From: an uncultured Ruminiclostridium sp.
GTDB taxonomy: Bacteria; Bacillota; Clostridia; Oscillospirales; Ruminococcaceae
Length of the DNA stretch: 64,000 nt
Reading direction: 5' to 3'
Assembly: GCA_910588335.1 (NCBI GenBank)
Contig: CAJUQV010000010.1
Span: 26,196-90,195, forward strand
The translations under genes and the position numbers were made by a program. Of the stretch, positions 53,121 to 61,684 are shown piece after piece. Position 1 is the first letter of the stretch, and each line of letters opens with the position of its first letter. A model generated the notes under the pieces. The model made no database searches. It worked only from the letters and a program-made list of their open reading frames with translations, and was not told the DNA's origin.

Positions 53121-53191
53121 TAACCAATTAAATAATTGAAAAACTGTTATTGGTATAATATGAAAATTTAATGAAAAGCCGCGAAACTTTC

Positions 53192-53238
53192 TTGACTTCC
53201 TGAACAATGTTCACTATAATATTAGTGAACATTGTTCA
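53192..53238 (+). promoter_or_regulatory. tetR-CPBP promoter overlapped by a double operator
   Basis: TTGACT (53192-53197), 17-bp spacer, TATAAT (53215-53220). Two 13-bp near-palindromes, TGAACAATGTTCA (53201-53213) in the spacer and TGAACATTGTTCA (53226-53238) at the start site, are perfect inverted copies of each other. This is the classical layout for tight autorepression by a TetR protein. Confidence 0.88.
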
Positions 53239-53251
53239 CAGGAGGAAAATT

Positions 53252-53869
53252 ATGAGTGACAACGAAATAATAAAAAACCGTATAATTGAAATTACCACCG
53301 AGTTGCTTAAAGAGTACGGTGGCAACACAAAAAAAATCACTTCACGTTTAATTTCGGAAAAAGCCGGCATTGGATTAGGCTCAATAAATTATTTTTTTGG
53401 AAGCAAAGAAAAGCTGATAACGGAATGTGTACAAAGGATAATAAACAAGCTGTTGATCGGATTTACTCCGCAAATAACAGATCTATCCGAATCCGACGGC
53501 TTGTCAGATAAAGCCCGTTTAATATCATGGGCAAGTCAGACTTTTGACTTTCTTTTTGAACATCAAGAGATTGCCTGTATATCTATTTTAAGCGATATGC
53601 AAAATTATCTGGCGGACAGCAATTCAATTTACACACAAAAGGGGTTCGTCTTTGCCATCAGAACCAAGAAAAATGAAAAAACAAAAAAGTTGCTTGCGTT
53701 TATTCTTGTATCCGCCATGCAAACGGCTTTTCTCGCAAAAAATATTGCCAAGGATATATTGGGATACGATTTATATTCAAAATCCGAACGGGATTTATTT
53801 ATTTCCGACACGGTTACGCTGCTTTTTGATGATAAATTCAGCAAAGGAGAAGCCGCCTATGAAAAATAA
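53252..53869 (+). CDS. TetR-family autorepressor
   Basis: A 205-residue regulator: HTH with KKITSRLISEKAGIGLGSINYFFGSKEKLI, then a helical ligand domain. Start ATG at 53252 follows CAGGAGG; 15 codons upstream are open but lie in the operator. Its end overlaps the next gene by 11 nt, so the two are coupled. The double operator before it supports autoregulation. Confidence 0.9.
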   Translation: MSDNEIIKNRIIEITTELLKEYGGNTKKITSRLISEKAGIGLGSINYFFGSKEKLITECVQRIINKLLIGFTPQITDLSESDGLSDKARLISWASQTFDFLFEHQEIACISILSDMQNYLADSNSIYTQKGFVFAIRTKKNEKTKKLLAFILVSAMQTAFLAKNIAKDILGYDLYSKSERDLFISDTVTLLFDDKFSKGEAAYEK

Positions 53870-54575
53870 TCAGATATTGCGGCTTCTCCTTTTGCCTATG
53901 CGGTGTCTTTTGTTCATAGCCACGTTTTCTTTTTGCGGTATTATTGCCAGTAAATCGTTGACGGAAATCACACATTGGTGGTCGATGCTTGCATCGGCGA
54001 TCAATATTGTCACAATAGCCATATTATGGATCGTCTGCAAACGCAACAACACAACCTACCGTGAAATGATACGTTACGAAAAAAAGAAAAAAAGCATTTT
54101 AAAAGGTTTTCTCTTTGTCATCATTATGCTGCTTTTGGGTATGGGCGGAATGTACCTGGCGGGATGGCTTTGCTACGGTGAACTTCCATATCTTGCACCT
54201 GTTATGATAGCGCCCGTTCCGCCCTTTCTTGCGGTATTGAATATTTTTATACTCCCGCTGACCACGACAATAGCCGAGGATGGGCTATATCTGGGATGCG
54301 GAGTAAACGGCATCAGGTCAAAACATGCTGCTGTTTTTCTTCCTGCGTTTTTCTATGCCTTGCAGCATAGCTTTATACCAATGATATTGGATATGAAATT
54401 TATCATCTATCGTTTTTTAGCTTTTTTGCCTTTAACGGTATGGATATGCTTCAGATATTATAAAGGGGCTTCCGTTTCTTATATTATGACAGGGCACTGG
54501 CTCCTTAACATAGCGACAACGCTGCAGATTGCGGCGACCTCATTTAATCCGGAAATTTACGATATGCTTTTATGA
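53859..54575 (+). CDS. CPBP-like integral membrane protein (degenerate motif)
   Basis: A 238-residue protein with about seven helices. It has the layout of CPBP/Abi-type intramembrane proteases: an acidic motif in a helix (TTIAEDGLYLG, where the family has EExxxR), FYALQHSF (motif with histidine) and GHWLLNI (HxxxN). The first motif has ED but lacks the arginine, so activity is uncertain. Such proteins act in bacteriocin self-immunity or protein prenyl-type processing. ATG at 53859 follows AAAGGAG within the tetR end. A TetR-controlled, stand-alone member is unusual. Confidence 0.65.
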   Translation: MKNNQILRLLLLPMRCLLFIATFSFCGIIASKSLTEITHWWSMLASAINIVTIAILWIVCKRNNTTYREMIRYEKKKKSILKGFLFVIIMLLLGMGGMYLAGWLCYGELPYLAPVMIAPVPPFLAVLNIFILPLTTTIAEDGLYLGCGVNGIRSKHAAVFLPAFFYALQHSFIPMILDMKFIIYRFLAFLPLTVWICFRYYKGASVSYIMTGHWLLNIATTLQIAATSFNPEIYDMLL

Positions 54576-54576
54576 A

Positions 54577-55200
54577 TTATACTCTCCCCGTTTTCTCCGC
54601 TTCATTCCTGCTGAATACACAGCCGCAGTAATTCTGTCTGTAAAGCCCGTAAATGCCCGAAAGCTCGATAGACCTTTTATACCCGTTTTTTTTCTTAAAA
54701 TCCCCGTACAAGTATCCGATACCGTACCGTTCCCCAAGCTCCTCGCCGATAAGATTCAGTTTTTCCGCATTTTTATGCGGGCTTATGGAAAGCGTTGTCC
54801 CGAAAAAGTCAAAGCCATTTTCCGCTCCAAGCCTTGCCGCTTCCTCAAGCCTCAGCCTGTAACACTTAAAACACCTTTCTCCTCCTTCGGGCAGATCCTC
54901 CAGCCCTCTTGCAATCTCAAAAAACTCTTTGGCCTCATACCGCCCCGCCAAAAGCTTTACTTTCGATTTCAGAGGCATTTCGCCTATAAGTCTTTCCACC
55001 TCTTTAAGCCTTTTCCGGTATTCCTCCTCCGGTGAAATATTGGGATTGAAATAAAGCAGCGTAATATCCAAAAATTCGGATAAATATTCGATAACATAAC
55101 TGCTGCAAGGCGCACAGCAGGCGTGCAAAAGCACGCTTTTTCTGTTTTGGGAGCAAATTCCGTCAAGCTGCTCCTCAAGCTTTTTCTGATAATTTAACAT
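54577..55200 (-). CDS. queH: Epoxyqueuosine reductase QueH
   Basis: A 207-residue enzyme for the last step of queuosine synthesis in tRNA. The metal/cluster cysteines are visible as HACCAPCSSYV (about residue 26) and in RCFKCYRLRLEEAA, with YCGC near the C-terminus. NPNISPEEEYRKR is also conserved. It is the non-homologous replacement for QueG. The reading frame begins inside the YcxB-like gene (26-nt overlap). No other que genes are near. Confidence 0.92.
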   Translation of the reverse strand: MLNYQKKLEEQLDGICSQNRKSVLLHACCAPCSSYVIEYLSEFLDITLLYFNPNISPEEEYRKRLKEVERLIGEMPLKSKVKLLAGRYEAKEFFEIARGLEDLPEGGERCFKCYRLRLEEAARLGAENGFDFFGTTLSISPHKNAEKLNLIGEELGERYGIGYLYGDFKKKNGYKRSIELSGIYGLYRQNYCGCVFSRNEAEKTGRV

Positions 55201-55705
55201 TTTTGATCAGTAACATCTCCCTAAGCTCTTTTTCGGTTCCCGTGAAAATATTTTTGTACTCCAAAATCAACACTGCTCCCTCTTCGGTAGCCAGATAAGC
55301 TGTTTTTCCTTTGTCGTAAAGTTCAATGGAGACTATTTTTTCCCAGCTTATCTCACCAAAAGGAGTTTCGTTTTTGCATACCGTTATTTTATCCTCATCA
55401 AGAATAACGCTTTCCCCTTCCGACGAAGCCGAGTTTCCGTTAACGGACGCTTTTACATTTTTATTTATTTTAAGAACAAAAAGTGCCGCAACGCCCACAG
55501 CGAGTACAACCACCGCTCCCACCAGAATAAGAAAAACAGCGCTTTTAGTCATGGCGAACATAGCGGCGCAGGAAGCGGCAATGGCTGCAAAGCAAACGCC
55601 GAACACCGCAGCGAAAACCATAGTAAATTTATTGGAGAAAAAGAATTTATACATTATGTATCTTTTCAGATTTTCCTCCGTCCATTCGGTTTTTATTTCT
55701 ATCAT
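55175..55705 (-). CDS. YcxB-like membrane protein
   Basis: A 176-residue protein with two adjacent helices (about 27-50 and 55-80) and a C-terminal beta-rich YcxB-type domain (GEISWEKIVSIELYDKGKTAYLATEEGAVLIL). Function unknown. The start lies 1 nt after the tex stop, with AAAGGG inside tex, so it is translationally coupled to it, and its end overlaps queH. Confidence 0.75.
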   Translation of the reverse strand: MIEIKTEWTEENLKRYIMYKFFFSNKFTMVFAAVFGVCFAAIAASCAAMFAMTKSAVFLILVGAVVVLAVGVAALFVLKINKNVKASVNGNSASSEGESVILDEDKITVCKNETPFGEISWEKIVSIELYDKGKTAYLATEEGAVLILEYKNIFTGTEKELREMLLIKNVKLSEKA

Positions 55706-55706
55706 T

Positions 55707-57854
55707 TCAGTTAAGCCCTTTCATTGTAAGAGATATTCTGTTCTTTTTTACATCCACGGAAAGTACTTTTACGTTTACAATATCGCCCACCTTCACAACG
55801 TCGAGAGGATGCTTCACATAACTGTCGGAAAGCTGTGAAATGTGCACAAGTCCGTCCTGATGCACTCCTATGTCCACAAACACGCCAAAATCTATAACGT
55901 TTCTGACGGTGCCCTTAAGTTCCATACCCTCCTTAAGGCTGTTTATATCCATAACGTCGCTTCTGAGAAGAGGGGGAGGGAGCTCGTCGCGGGGGTCGCG
56001 TCCCGGCTTTTCAAGTTCGCTCACTATATCGGCCAAGGTCATTTCGCCTACTCCCAGTTCCTCCGAAAGAGCTTTTATTCCTCTTGTCTTTACCGTTTCC
56101 GCAATTTTACCTTTATCCGCGCTTTTCAGATCGGCAAGCTTAAAGCCGCATAGGTCAATAAGTTTTCCCGCGTATTCGTAGCTTTCGGGGTGAACGGCGG
56201 TGTTGTCAAGAGGATTTTTTCCGTCGTGCACCCTTAAAAAGCCCGCGCACTGTTCAAAGGCCTTTTTACCCAGCTTAGCCACCTTCATAAGCTCTTTTCT
56301 GTCCTTAAAAGCGCCGTTTTCTTCTCTGTAAGCCACTATGTTCTTTGCCACCGTTCCGTTTATCCCCGCCACATAACCCAAAAGCGAGCAGGAAGCGGTG
56401 TTTACGTCCACGCCCACGCTGTTTACACAGTTTTCCAGTACCCCGCCAAGAGCCTCCGAAAGCTGATTCTTAGGCATATCATGCTGATACTGTCCTACCC
56501 CTATTGCCTTAGGGTCAATTTTCACAAGCTCCGCCAAAGGGTCCTGAAGCCTTCTCGCAATAGATACCGCGCTTCTTAAAGAAACGTCGAACTGGGGAAA
56601 TTCCTCGGCGGCAAGCTTACTGGCAGAATAAACGCTGGCTCCCGCTTCTGAAACCACCATATAGCTGACGTGCGTATCCACTTCCTTTATAAGGTCGGCG
56701 ATAAAGCACTCGCTTTCGTGGCTGGCGGTTCCGTTTCCTATGGCTATCGCGGTCACGTTGTGCTTTCCTATAAGCTGTTTCAGCTTTGTTTTGGCTTCCT
56801 CCACCTTGTTCTGAGGCGGCGTGGGGTATACCACCGTAGTATCCAGAACCTTTCCTGTTTCGTCAACCACGGCGGTTTTGCAGCCCGTTCTGTAAGCGGG
56901 ATCAAATCCCATTGTTACGGTGTTTTTTACCGGCGGCTGCATAAGAAGCTGATATAGATTGTCCTGAAATACCTTTATGGCGGACTTACAGCTTTTTTCG
57001 GTAAGCTCGGTCCTTACCCGCCTTTCAAGAGAAGGGTGGATAAGCCTTGTATATGCGTCCTCCGCCGCAGCTTTTACTATGTTGCCGCAGTCGTTTCTCG
57101 CTTTTACATACTGTCTGAAAATAATTTTCAGAACGTCCTCTTCGATAACCTCCACCGAAATTTTAAGTATTTCCTCCCTTTCTCCTCTGTCCAGCGCCAG
57201 AACGCGGTGAGAAGGGATTTTTGAAGCGGCTTCGCTGTAATCATAATAATTTGTGTACACCGAGTCTTTTTCGGGATCGGCAGCTTTTGATACGATAAGT
57301 CCTCTTTCGGCGTAAAACTCCGAAAGTATCTTTCTTAAATTAGGGTCGTCGGAAACGGTTTCCGCTATAATGTCGGAAGCTCCCTGAATCGCTTCCTCGG
57401 CGGTGGCTACTCCCTTTTCTTCGTCAATGTAATTTTCCGCTTCCTTGTAAGGACTTGCCAAGGTTTGTTCCATAATAAAATCCGCCAAGGGCTGTAAGCC
57501 CTTTTCCTTGGCTACGCTTGCCCTTGTTTTTCTTTTGGGCTTAAAGGGGCGGTAAATATCCTCCACCTCCGCTAAGGTAAGCGCTTTCAAAAGCGACTGT
57601 TCTATCTCTTCGGTGAGGTTTCCGCCGCTTTCTATGCTTTCCTTTACCTCCGCCTTGCGCTGTTCGAGATTCCTCAGATATGAAAGTCTTTCGTCAAGCT
57701 CGCGCAGAAGCTGATCGTCCAAAGCGCCGGTTACTTCCTTTCTGTATCTTGCGATAAAAGGTATGGTATTGCCGTCGTCTATAAGCTTTACGGTGTTGTC
57801 CACCTGTTCTTTTCTGATTTTGAATTCCTCCGCAAGCTGCTGATTGATGTCCAT
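55707..57854 (-). CDS. tex: Tex-family RNA-binding transcription accessory protein
   Basis: A 715-residue protein. The N-terminal helical part (FIARYRKEVTGALDDQLLRELDERL) leads to a YqgF-like nuclease-fold domain (GFDPAYRTGCKTAVVDETGK), two HhH motifs (SVGVDVNTASCSLLGYVAGI) and a C-terminal S1 domain (GTVRNVIDFGVFVDIGVHQDGLVHISQL). It contacts the transcription machinery and nucleic acid; exact job unclear. Start at 57854 (MDINQQLAEEF) follows AAAGGA; 20 further codons upstream are open but unlike the family. Confidence 0.95.
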   Translation of the reverse strand: MDINQQLAEEFKIRKEQVDNTVKLIDDGNTIPFIARYRKEVTGALDDQLLRELDERLSYLRNLEQRKAEVKESIESGGNLTEEIEQSLLKALTLAEVEDIYRPFKPKRKTRASVAKEKGLQPLADFIMEQTLASPYKEAENYIDEEKGVATAEEAIQGASDIIAETVSDDPNLRKILSEFYAERGLIVSKAADPEKDSVYTNYYDYSEAASKIPSHRVLALDRGEREEILKISVEVIEEDVLKIIFRQYVKARNDCGNIVKAAAEDAYTRLIHPSLERRVRTELTEKSCKSAIKVFQDNLYQLLMQPPVKNTVTMGFDPAYRTGCKTAVVDETGKVLDTTVVYPTPPQNKVEEAKTKLKQLIGKHNVTAIAIGNGTASHESECFIADLIKEVDTHVSYMVVSEAGASVYSASKLAAEEFPQFDVSLRSAVSIARRLQDPLAELVKIDPKAIGVGQYQHDMPKNQLSEALGGVLENCVNSVGVDVNTASCSLLGYVAGINGTVAKNIVAYREENGAFKDRKELMKVAKLGKKAFEQCAGFLRVHDGKNPLDNTAVHPESYEYAGKLIDLCGFKLADLKSADKGKIAETVKTRGIKALSEELGVGEMTLADIVSELEKPGRDPRDELPPPLLRSDVMDINSLKEGMELKGTVRNVIDFGVFVDIGVHQDGLVHISQLSDSYVKHPLDVVKVGDIVNVKVLSVDVKKNRISLTMKGLN

Positions 57855-57880
57855 TTGTTTTGTTTCCTTTCTTTTAATAA

Positions 57881-58643
57881 TTATACAACATACTGTCCCG
57901 ATTGAACTTTCCACATTTCCGCGTATTTCCCCCCGTATCGGAGCAGTTCCTCATGGCTACCCTCTTCGGTTATCCTGCCGTTTTCAAGCATATAGATATG
58001 ATCCGCTATCCTCGTTGTCGAGAGACGGTGAGAAATGAACACTACCGACTTGTTTTCGGCCGCCGTAAGCATTGAATTGTTCAGGTGGTATTCCGCGATG
58101 GGGTCAAGTGCCGAGGATGGCTCATCGAGAATAATAAGCCTCGCGTCCTTGTAAAATACTCTCGCTATCGCAAGCTTCTGCCCTTCGCCGCCCGAAAGGG
58201 TAACGCCGTTTTCCTCAAATTCGGCGGTGAGATTCTTATCCAGTCCGTCGGAAAGAGTCAGGAGTTTTTTTTCAAAACCGCTCTTCTTTAACGCGTTCCC
58301 GATTTTTTCTTCATCGCTACCGTCGGTAAAGTCAAGCAGCACGTTTTCCCTTACCGTTGCCGCGAAGATCCTGAAATCCTGAAATATCGTTCCGATTTTT
58401 TGTCGGTATTCCTCCACGTTATACTCCTTAATATTAACCCCGTCAAACAGTATTTCTCCCTCGTCTGGATCGTAAAGCCGCATTATAAGCTTTATAAGAG
58501 TGGTTTTTCCCGCTCCGTTATAACCTACTATGGCTATTTTGCCGCAAGGGTTTATTTTCATATTGATATTGTTTAAAAAAACCTCGTTTTTTCTTTTTTC
58601 TTCAAACGTAGCCTCCTTTACCGAACACAGCCGGTTTTTGGGT
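57881..58643 (-). pseudogene. 5'-truncated ABC exporter: nucleotide-binding domain only
   Basis: The frame encodes just the ATPase domain of an exporter. Walker A GYNGAGKTTL, Q-loop FQDF, signature LSGGEGQKLAIAR, Walker B LIILDEPSSALDP and H-loop ISHRLS are all intact. The beta strands normally before Walker A (SVKEATFEEKRKNEVFLNNIN) are also in frame, up to a stop at about 58643, but the six-helix domain of about 330 residues is missing. The only ATG (58561) would lose the first strands, and no ribosome site fits. The phosphatase gene ends at the break, so a deletion probably removed the front half. Confidence 0.7.
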
Positions 58644-59252
58644 TTAAAAAATCTTTCCTATTATCTCAAACACCGGTCCTTTCTGCCACAAAAATGTGGA
58701 AAGACTTATCGCGTATCCCTCCCCCTGATTCAGCGCAAAATCCGCGGGTCGCCCCTTGGGCAAACCGTATCCTGAAAGCAGATTCATGATAACCCCCGCG
58801 TGGGTTATCACCGCCGCCCGTGAAATATGCTCCTTAATCATATCCTTAAACACCTCCTCAAGACCGTCTATACATCTTAAGGTGAAATCCCCGAAGCTTT
58901 CCCCTCCCGGAGCGCATGCGTCATAACCGCCCTTAAGCCATTCTGTATATTCGGGTACGTCCTGCAATTCCTCCGGTGTTTTGCCCTCAAACTCCCCGAA
59001 ATCGCATTCGCATAGGTTTTCAATCTCCTTGACATATCGGTTTGGATAAATTATTCCCGCCGTTTCAAGACAGCGCTTTAAAGGACTTGAATACACTTTT
59101 TGCACATCGGGGTAAATATCGTCCTGTTTCATACGGCTTATAGCGGAATATCCCTCGTCACAAAGAGGCAGATCGGTGAAACCGATATATTTTCCCTCTA
59201 AATTTCCCTCGGTAATACCGTGGCGGATTAAAAAAATCGTGTAATTCTGCAT
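58644..59252 (-). CDS. Histidine phosphatase (phosphoglycerate-mutase-like)
   Basis: A 202-residue enzyme. The catalytic FLIRHGITEGN is at residues 6-16; the second histidine lies in AVITHAGVIMNLL, and SSPLKRCLETA is the middle motif. Members include cobalamin-pathway CobC, PGM-like and broad phosphatases; this one cannot be assigned further. Start at 59252 (MQNYTIF) is preferred over a longer frame. Its TAA stop coincides with the truncated ABC frame. Confidence 0.85.
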   Translation of the reverse strand: MQNYTIFLIRHGITEGNLEGKYIGFTDLPLCDEGYSAISRMKQDDIYPDVQKVYSSPLKRCLETAGIIYPNRYVKEIENLCECDFGEFEGKTPEELQDVPEYTEWLKGGYDACAPGGESFGDFTLRCIDGLEEVFKDMIKEHISRAAVITHAGVIMNLLSGYGLPKGRPADFALNQGEGYAISLSTFLWQKGPVFEIIGKIF

Positions 59253-59322
59253 TTTTGTCAATATTCCTTCCTTATGAAAAATTCTCACCAATAAAATTTA
59301 TTTTTTTTGTATTCTTTGCCGA

Positions 59323-59351
59323 TTTACATTTAGGTATATATATCCTATAAT
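59323..59351 (+). promoter_or_regulatory. Promoter of the XRE regulator
   Basis: TTTACA (59323-59328), 17 bp, TATAAT (59346-59351). It predicts a leader of about 120 nt with GCGGC/GCCGC complementarity. Confidence 0.7.
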
Positions 59352-59480
59352 ATACTCTGCGGCTATAAGCGACAAAATTTGTTTTTTTGCCGCTTCTTTC
59401 CCGTTCATTGACCAAAAAACGGCTCTGAGCGAGACATATTGCCAAAAACGATATTTGTATAAAAAGGTTGTCAGAAAAAT

Positions 59481-60149
59481 ATGTTAAACGATTTTCCTCG
59501 AATTTTAACACTGCTGCGCAAGGAGAAAGGTATAAGCCAGAAGCAGGCTGCCGAAGACCTTGGATTGGCGCAGGCGCTTTTGTCCCATTACGAAAAAGGC
59601 AAGAGAGAGTGCGGTCTTGAATTTCTCCTGAAGGCCGCCAATTATTATAATGTATCCACAGACTATCTTTTAGGGCGTTCACCCGTAGCCAACGGCGCGG
59701 TAATAACCCATTCCACCATAGAGAATGCGGCGGCTCCCGAAAAAGCGCGGAATCTCTCCGCCGACGAACTTTCGGCGGTATTTGCCAAAAAACTGGTAAA
59801 TAACAGCGTGGATGTAATTTATTCCCTCTTGGGAAAAACGAAAAACCCTCAGCTTACCGACAGGATATACGACATCTTTTCCTGCGCTATATACCGCGCT
59901 TTCAGACTGATTTACAAGAGCAATCCCGCCAATGATATGAATATGTTTAAAACTCCCGAAGAAGGGGTGGGACAGCTTATCACCGCCGCGGAGTCGGTTG
60001 CTGCGGCAAAGGCCGAGCTGTCCGTATCCGCTCACGAAACGGAGGCTCCCGTTATAAAGAGAGCCGAATTGGAGGGACAGTACGGTAAAAGCGCTTCCGT
60101 GCTGTTAAATATGGTAATGCATTGTGAGAAGCAGATGGAAAAGCTTTGA
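59481..60149 (+). CDS. XRE-family regulator with long helical C-terminus
   Basis: A 222-residue protein: an N-terminal HTH (ILTLLRKEKGISQKQAAEDLGLAQALLSHYEKGKREC, with STDYLLG) and about 150 residues of helical sequence with no known ligand motif (LVNNSVDVIYSLLGKTKNPQL and so on). The pattern fits clostridial regulators of stationary-phase or sporulation genes, but the target is unknown. It is convergent with the flippase gene. Confidence 0.85.
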   Translation: MLNDFPRILTLLRKEKGISQKQAAEDLGLAQALLSHYEKGKRECGLEFLLKAANYYNVSTDYLLGRSPVANGAVITHSTIENAAAPEKARNLSADELSAVFAKKLVNNSVDVIYSLLGKTKNPQLTDRIYDIFSCAIYRAFRLIYKSNPANDMNMFKTPEEGVGQLITAAESVAAAKAELSVSAHETEAPVIKRAELEGQYGKSASVLLNMVMHCEKQMEKL

Positions 60150-60171
60150 TTTTTTTAAATATGAAAACGGT

Positions 60172-60205
60172 AAATGACTGCTTTTGGCTGTCATTTATTT
60201 TTTTT
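60172..60205. terminator. Terminator between the XRE and flippase genes
   Basis: AAATGAC-TGC-TTTTG-GC-TGTCATTT with a T-run (60198-60205) serves the XRE gene; it overlaps the last codons of the convergent flippase gene. Confidence 0.75.
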
Positions 60206-61624
60206 GCCGATTATCTGCATTACAATCTTAACGCAGGCCTTGAAATTCAGCATCAGCATCAACATAAACACCGCCGCCAATACCAAATAAAACACAATGT
60301 CATTCTTAACAAAAATTATGACCAGTCCCATTGCAATAAGACAAATCGTGTTAGTACAGAGCTTTCGCAGCCTAAGATTCATATAAACAGTCTGTCTTGT
60401 ATCAAACGCGCGAATAATAAACACGGTAATAAAGCTGACGCAGGTCGCTATCGCCGCGCCGTGATTTCCCAAAACAGGAATAAACGAGGCGTTTAGAAGA
60501 ATATTTATGGCAGCCCCCACCGAGGTGGTTAGCAAAGAGCGTTTGGACTGCTTTGAAGCCACATAAATGCTGCCCATAAAGGTGGAGAAGCAGCTATATA
60601 CCACCGCCAAAACAAGAAACGGCGTATAAATATAAGCCATATGAAACTGCTTAGCGCAAAAAACCGAGATAAAAGGACGGATAACCAACAGCATACCCGA
60701 TCCCACCACAAAGACAATTGACTGAAAGGCGCTGAAAACATCGGAATAAAATTTTGCGATGGTGCGGGAATTTTTTTCGCTTATAGCGGACATATTCCAC
60801 GCCTGTGAAAATATTCCCGAAAGAAGGGCTATCATATTGGGCAGACGATAAGCCGCTTTGTACATACCGCTCTGGGCAAAACCCAACATTTCCGAAACGA
60901 AAAAGGTGTCCGATGCATTTATTATCCACCACATAACGGTGGTAGGTATCATGGGGAGCGCAAAGCTGATCATTGCCTTTCGTACACTGCGGTCGGTGCC
61001 AATAAGCGCAAAATATTTTTTCAGCCTCCCCATATATGTAAGAAACAATATCGAGCACACATCGGCGCAGATGACCGACAGCAGGTACCCCATATTCCCC
61101 CATTTAAACGCCAGCAGAAACAGCAGGTTAAAAAGAATATTCATTACGGTGGTAAATATTCCGTCCATAGCGTACAGCCTTACGTTGCCGTTGGAGCGCA
61201 CAAACAAAGCGCAGGTGCTTTTCATCCCCCCCGTGAACACATAAACCGCCGTAATCCATGAATACTGGTTAAGCAGTGCCAGTACCTTGTTGTCGGGCAT
61301 AAGCCCCGCCGTAAGGTCAAGGGCGGGAACTATAAGAAATCCGATGGAGGTGCCTATTAAGGTCACCTTTACACCTATGGAAAAAACCTGAGAATTATTA
61401 TACGCCCTGTCAAGACCGAACCGTATTATGGATTCGCCTATCGAAAGCGTGGCAAAAGCCATTAAAAGGGTGGCGGTATCTATAATTGTACTGATCTCGC
61501 CGTAGCCCTCCTCGCCGAGCATATTCTGATAAAAGCGCATCAGAAGCACTACCAACAGTTTTGAGCCGAACTGACCCAAAGCCAGCACCACAGTGTTTGA
61601 CGCAAGCTTTTTATATCTGTTCAA
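60191..61624 (-). CDS. Wzx/MATE-type polysaccharide flippase
   Basis: A 477-residue protein with about 12-14 helices of the polysaccharide-exporter (MVF/PST) group. The first helix region is KLASNTVVLALGQFGSKLLV, typical of Wzx-like flippases. It likely moves a lipid-linked sugar; no polysaccharide cluster is adjacent, so the substrate is unknown. The start is TTG (complement of 61622-61624) behind AAAGGCGGTGA. Confidence 0.85.
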   Translation of the reverse strand: MNRYKKLASNTVVLALGQFGSKLLVVLLMRFYQNMLGEEGYGEISTIIDTATLLMAFATLSIGESIIRFGLDRAYNNSQVFSIGVKVTLIGTSIGFLIVPALDLTAGLMPDNKVLALLNQYSWITAVYVFTGGMKSTCALFVRSNGNVRLYAMDGIFTTVMNILFNLLFLLAFKWGNMGYLLSVICADVCSILFLTYMGRLKKYFALIGTDRSVRKAMISFALPMIPTTVMWWIINASDTFFVSEMLGFAQSGMYKAAYRLPNMIALLSGIFSQAWNMSAISEKNSRTIAKFYSDVFSAFQSIVFVVGSGMLLVIRPFISVFCAKQFHMAYIYTPFLVLAVVYSCFSTFMGSIYVASKQSKRSLLTTSVGAAINILLNASFIPVLGNHGAAIATCVSFITVFIIRAFDTRQTVYMNLRLRKLCTNTICLIAMGLVIIFVKNDIVFYLVLAAVFMLMLMLNFKACVKIVMQIIGKKNK

Positions 61625-61684
61625 TTTTTTACATCACCGCCTTTCATAATCCGATTTAGAGACTTCATAACCTAAGAACATGCT

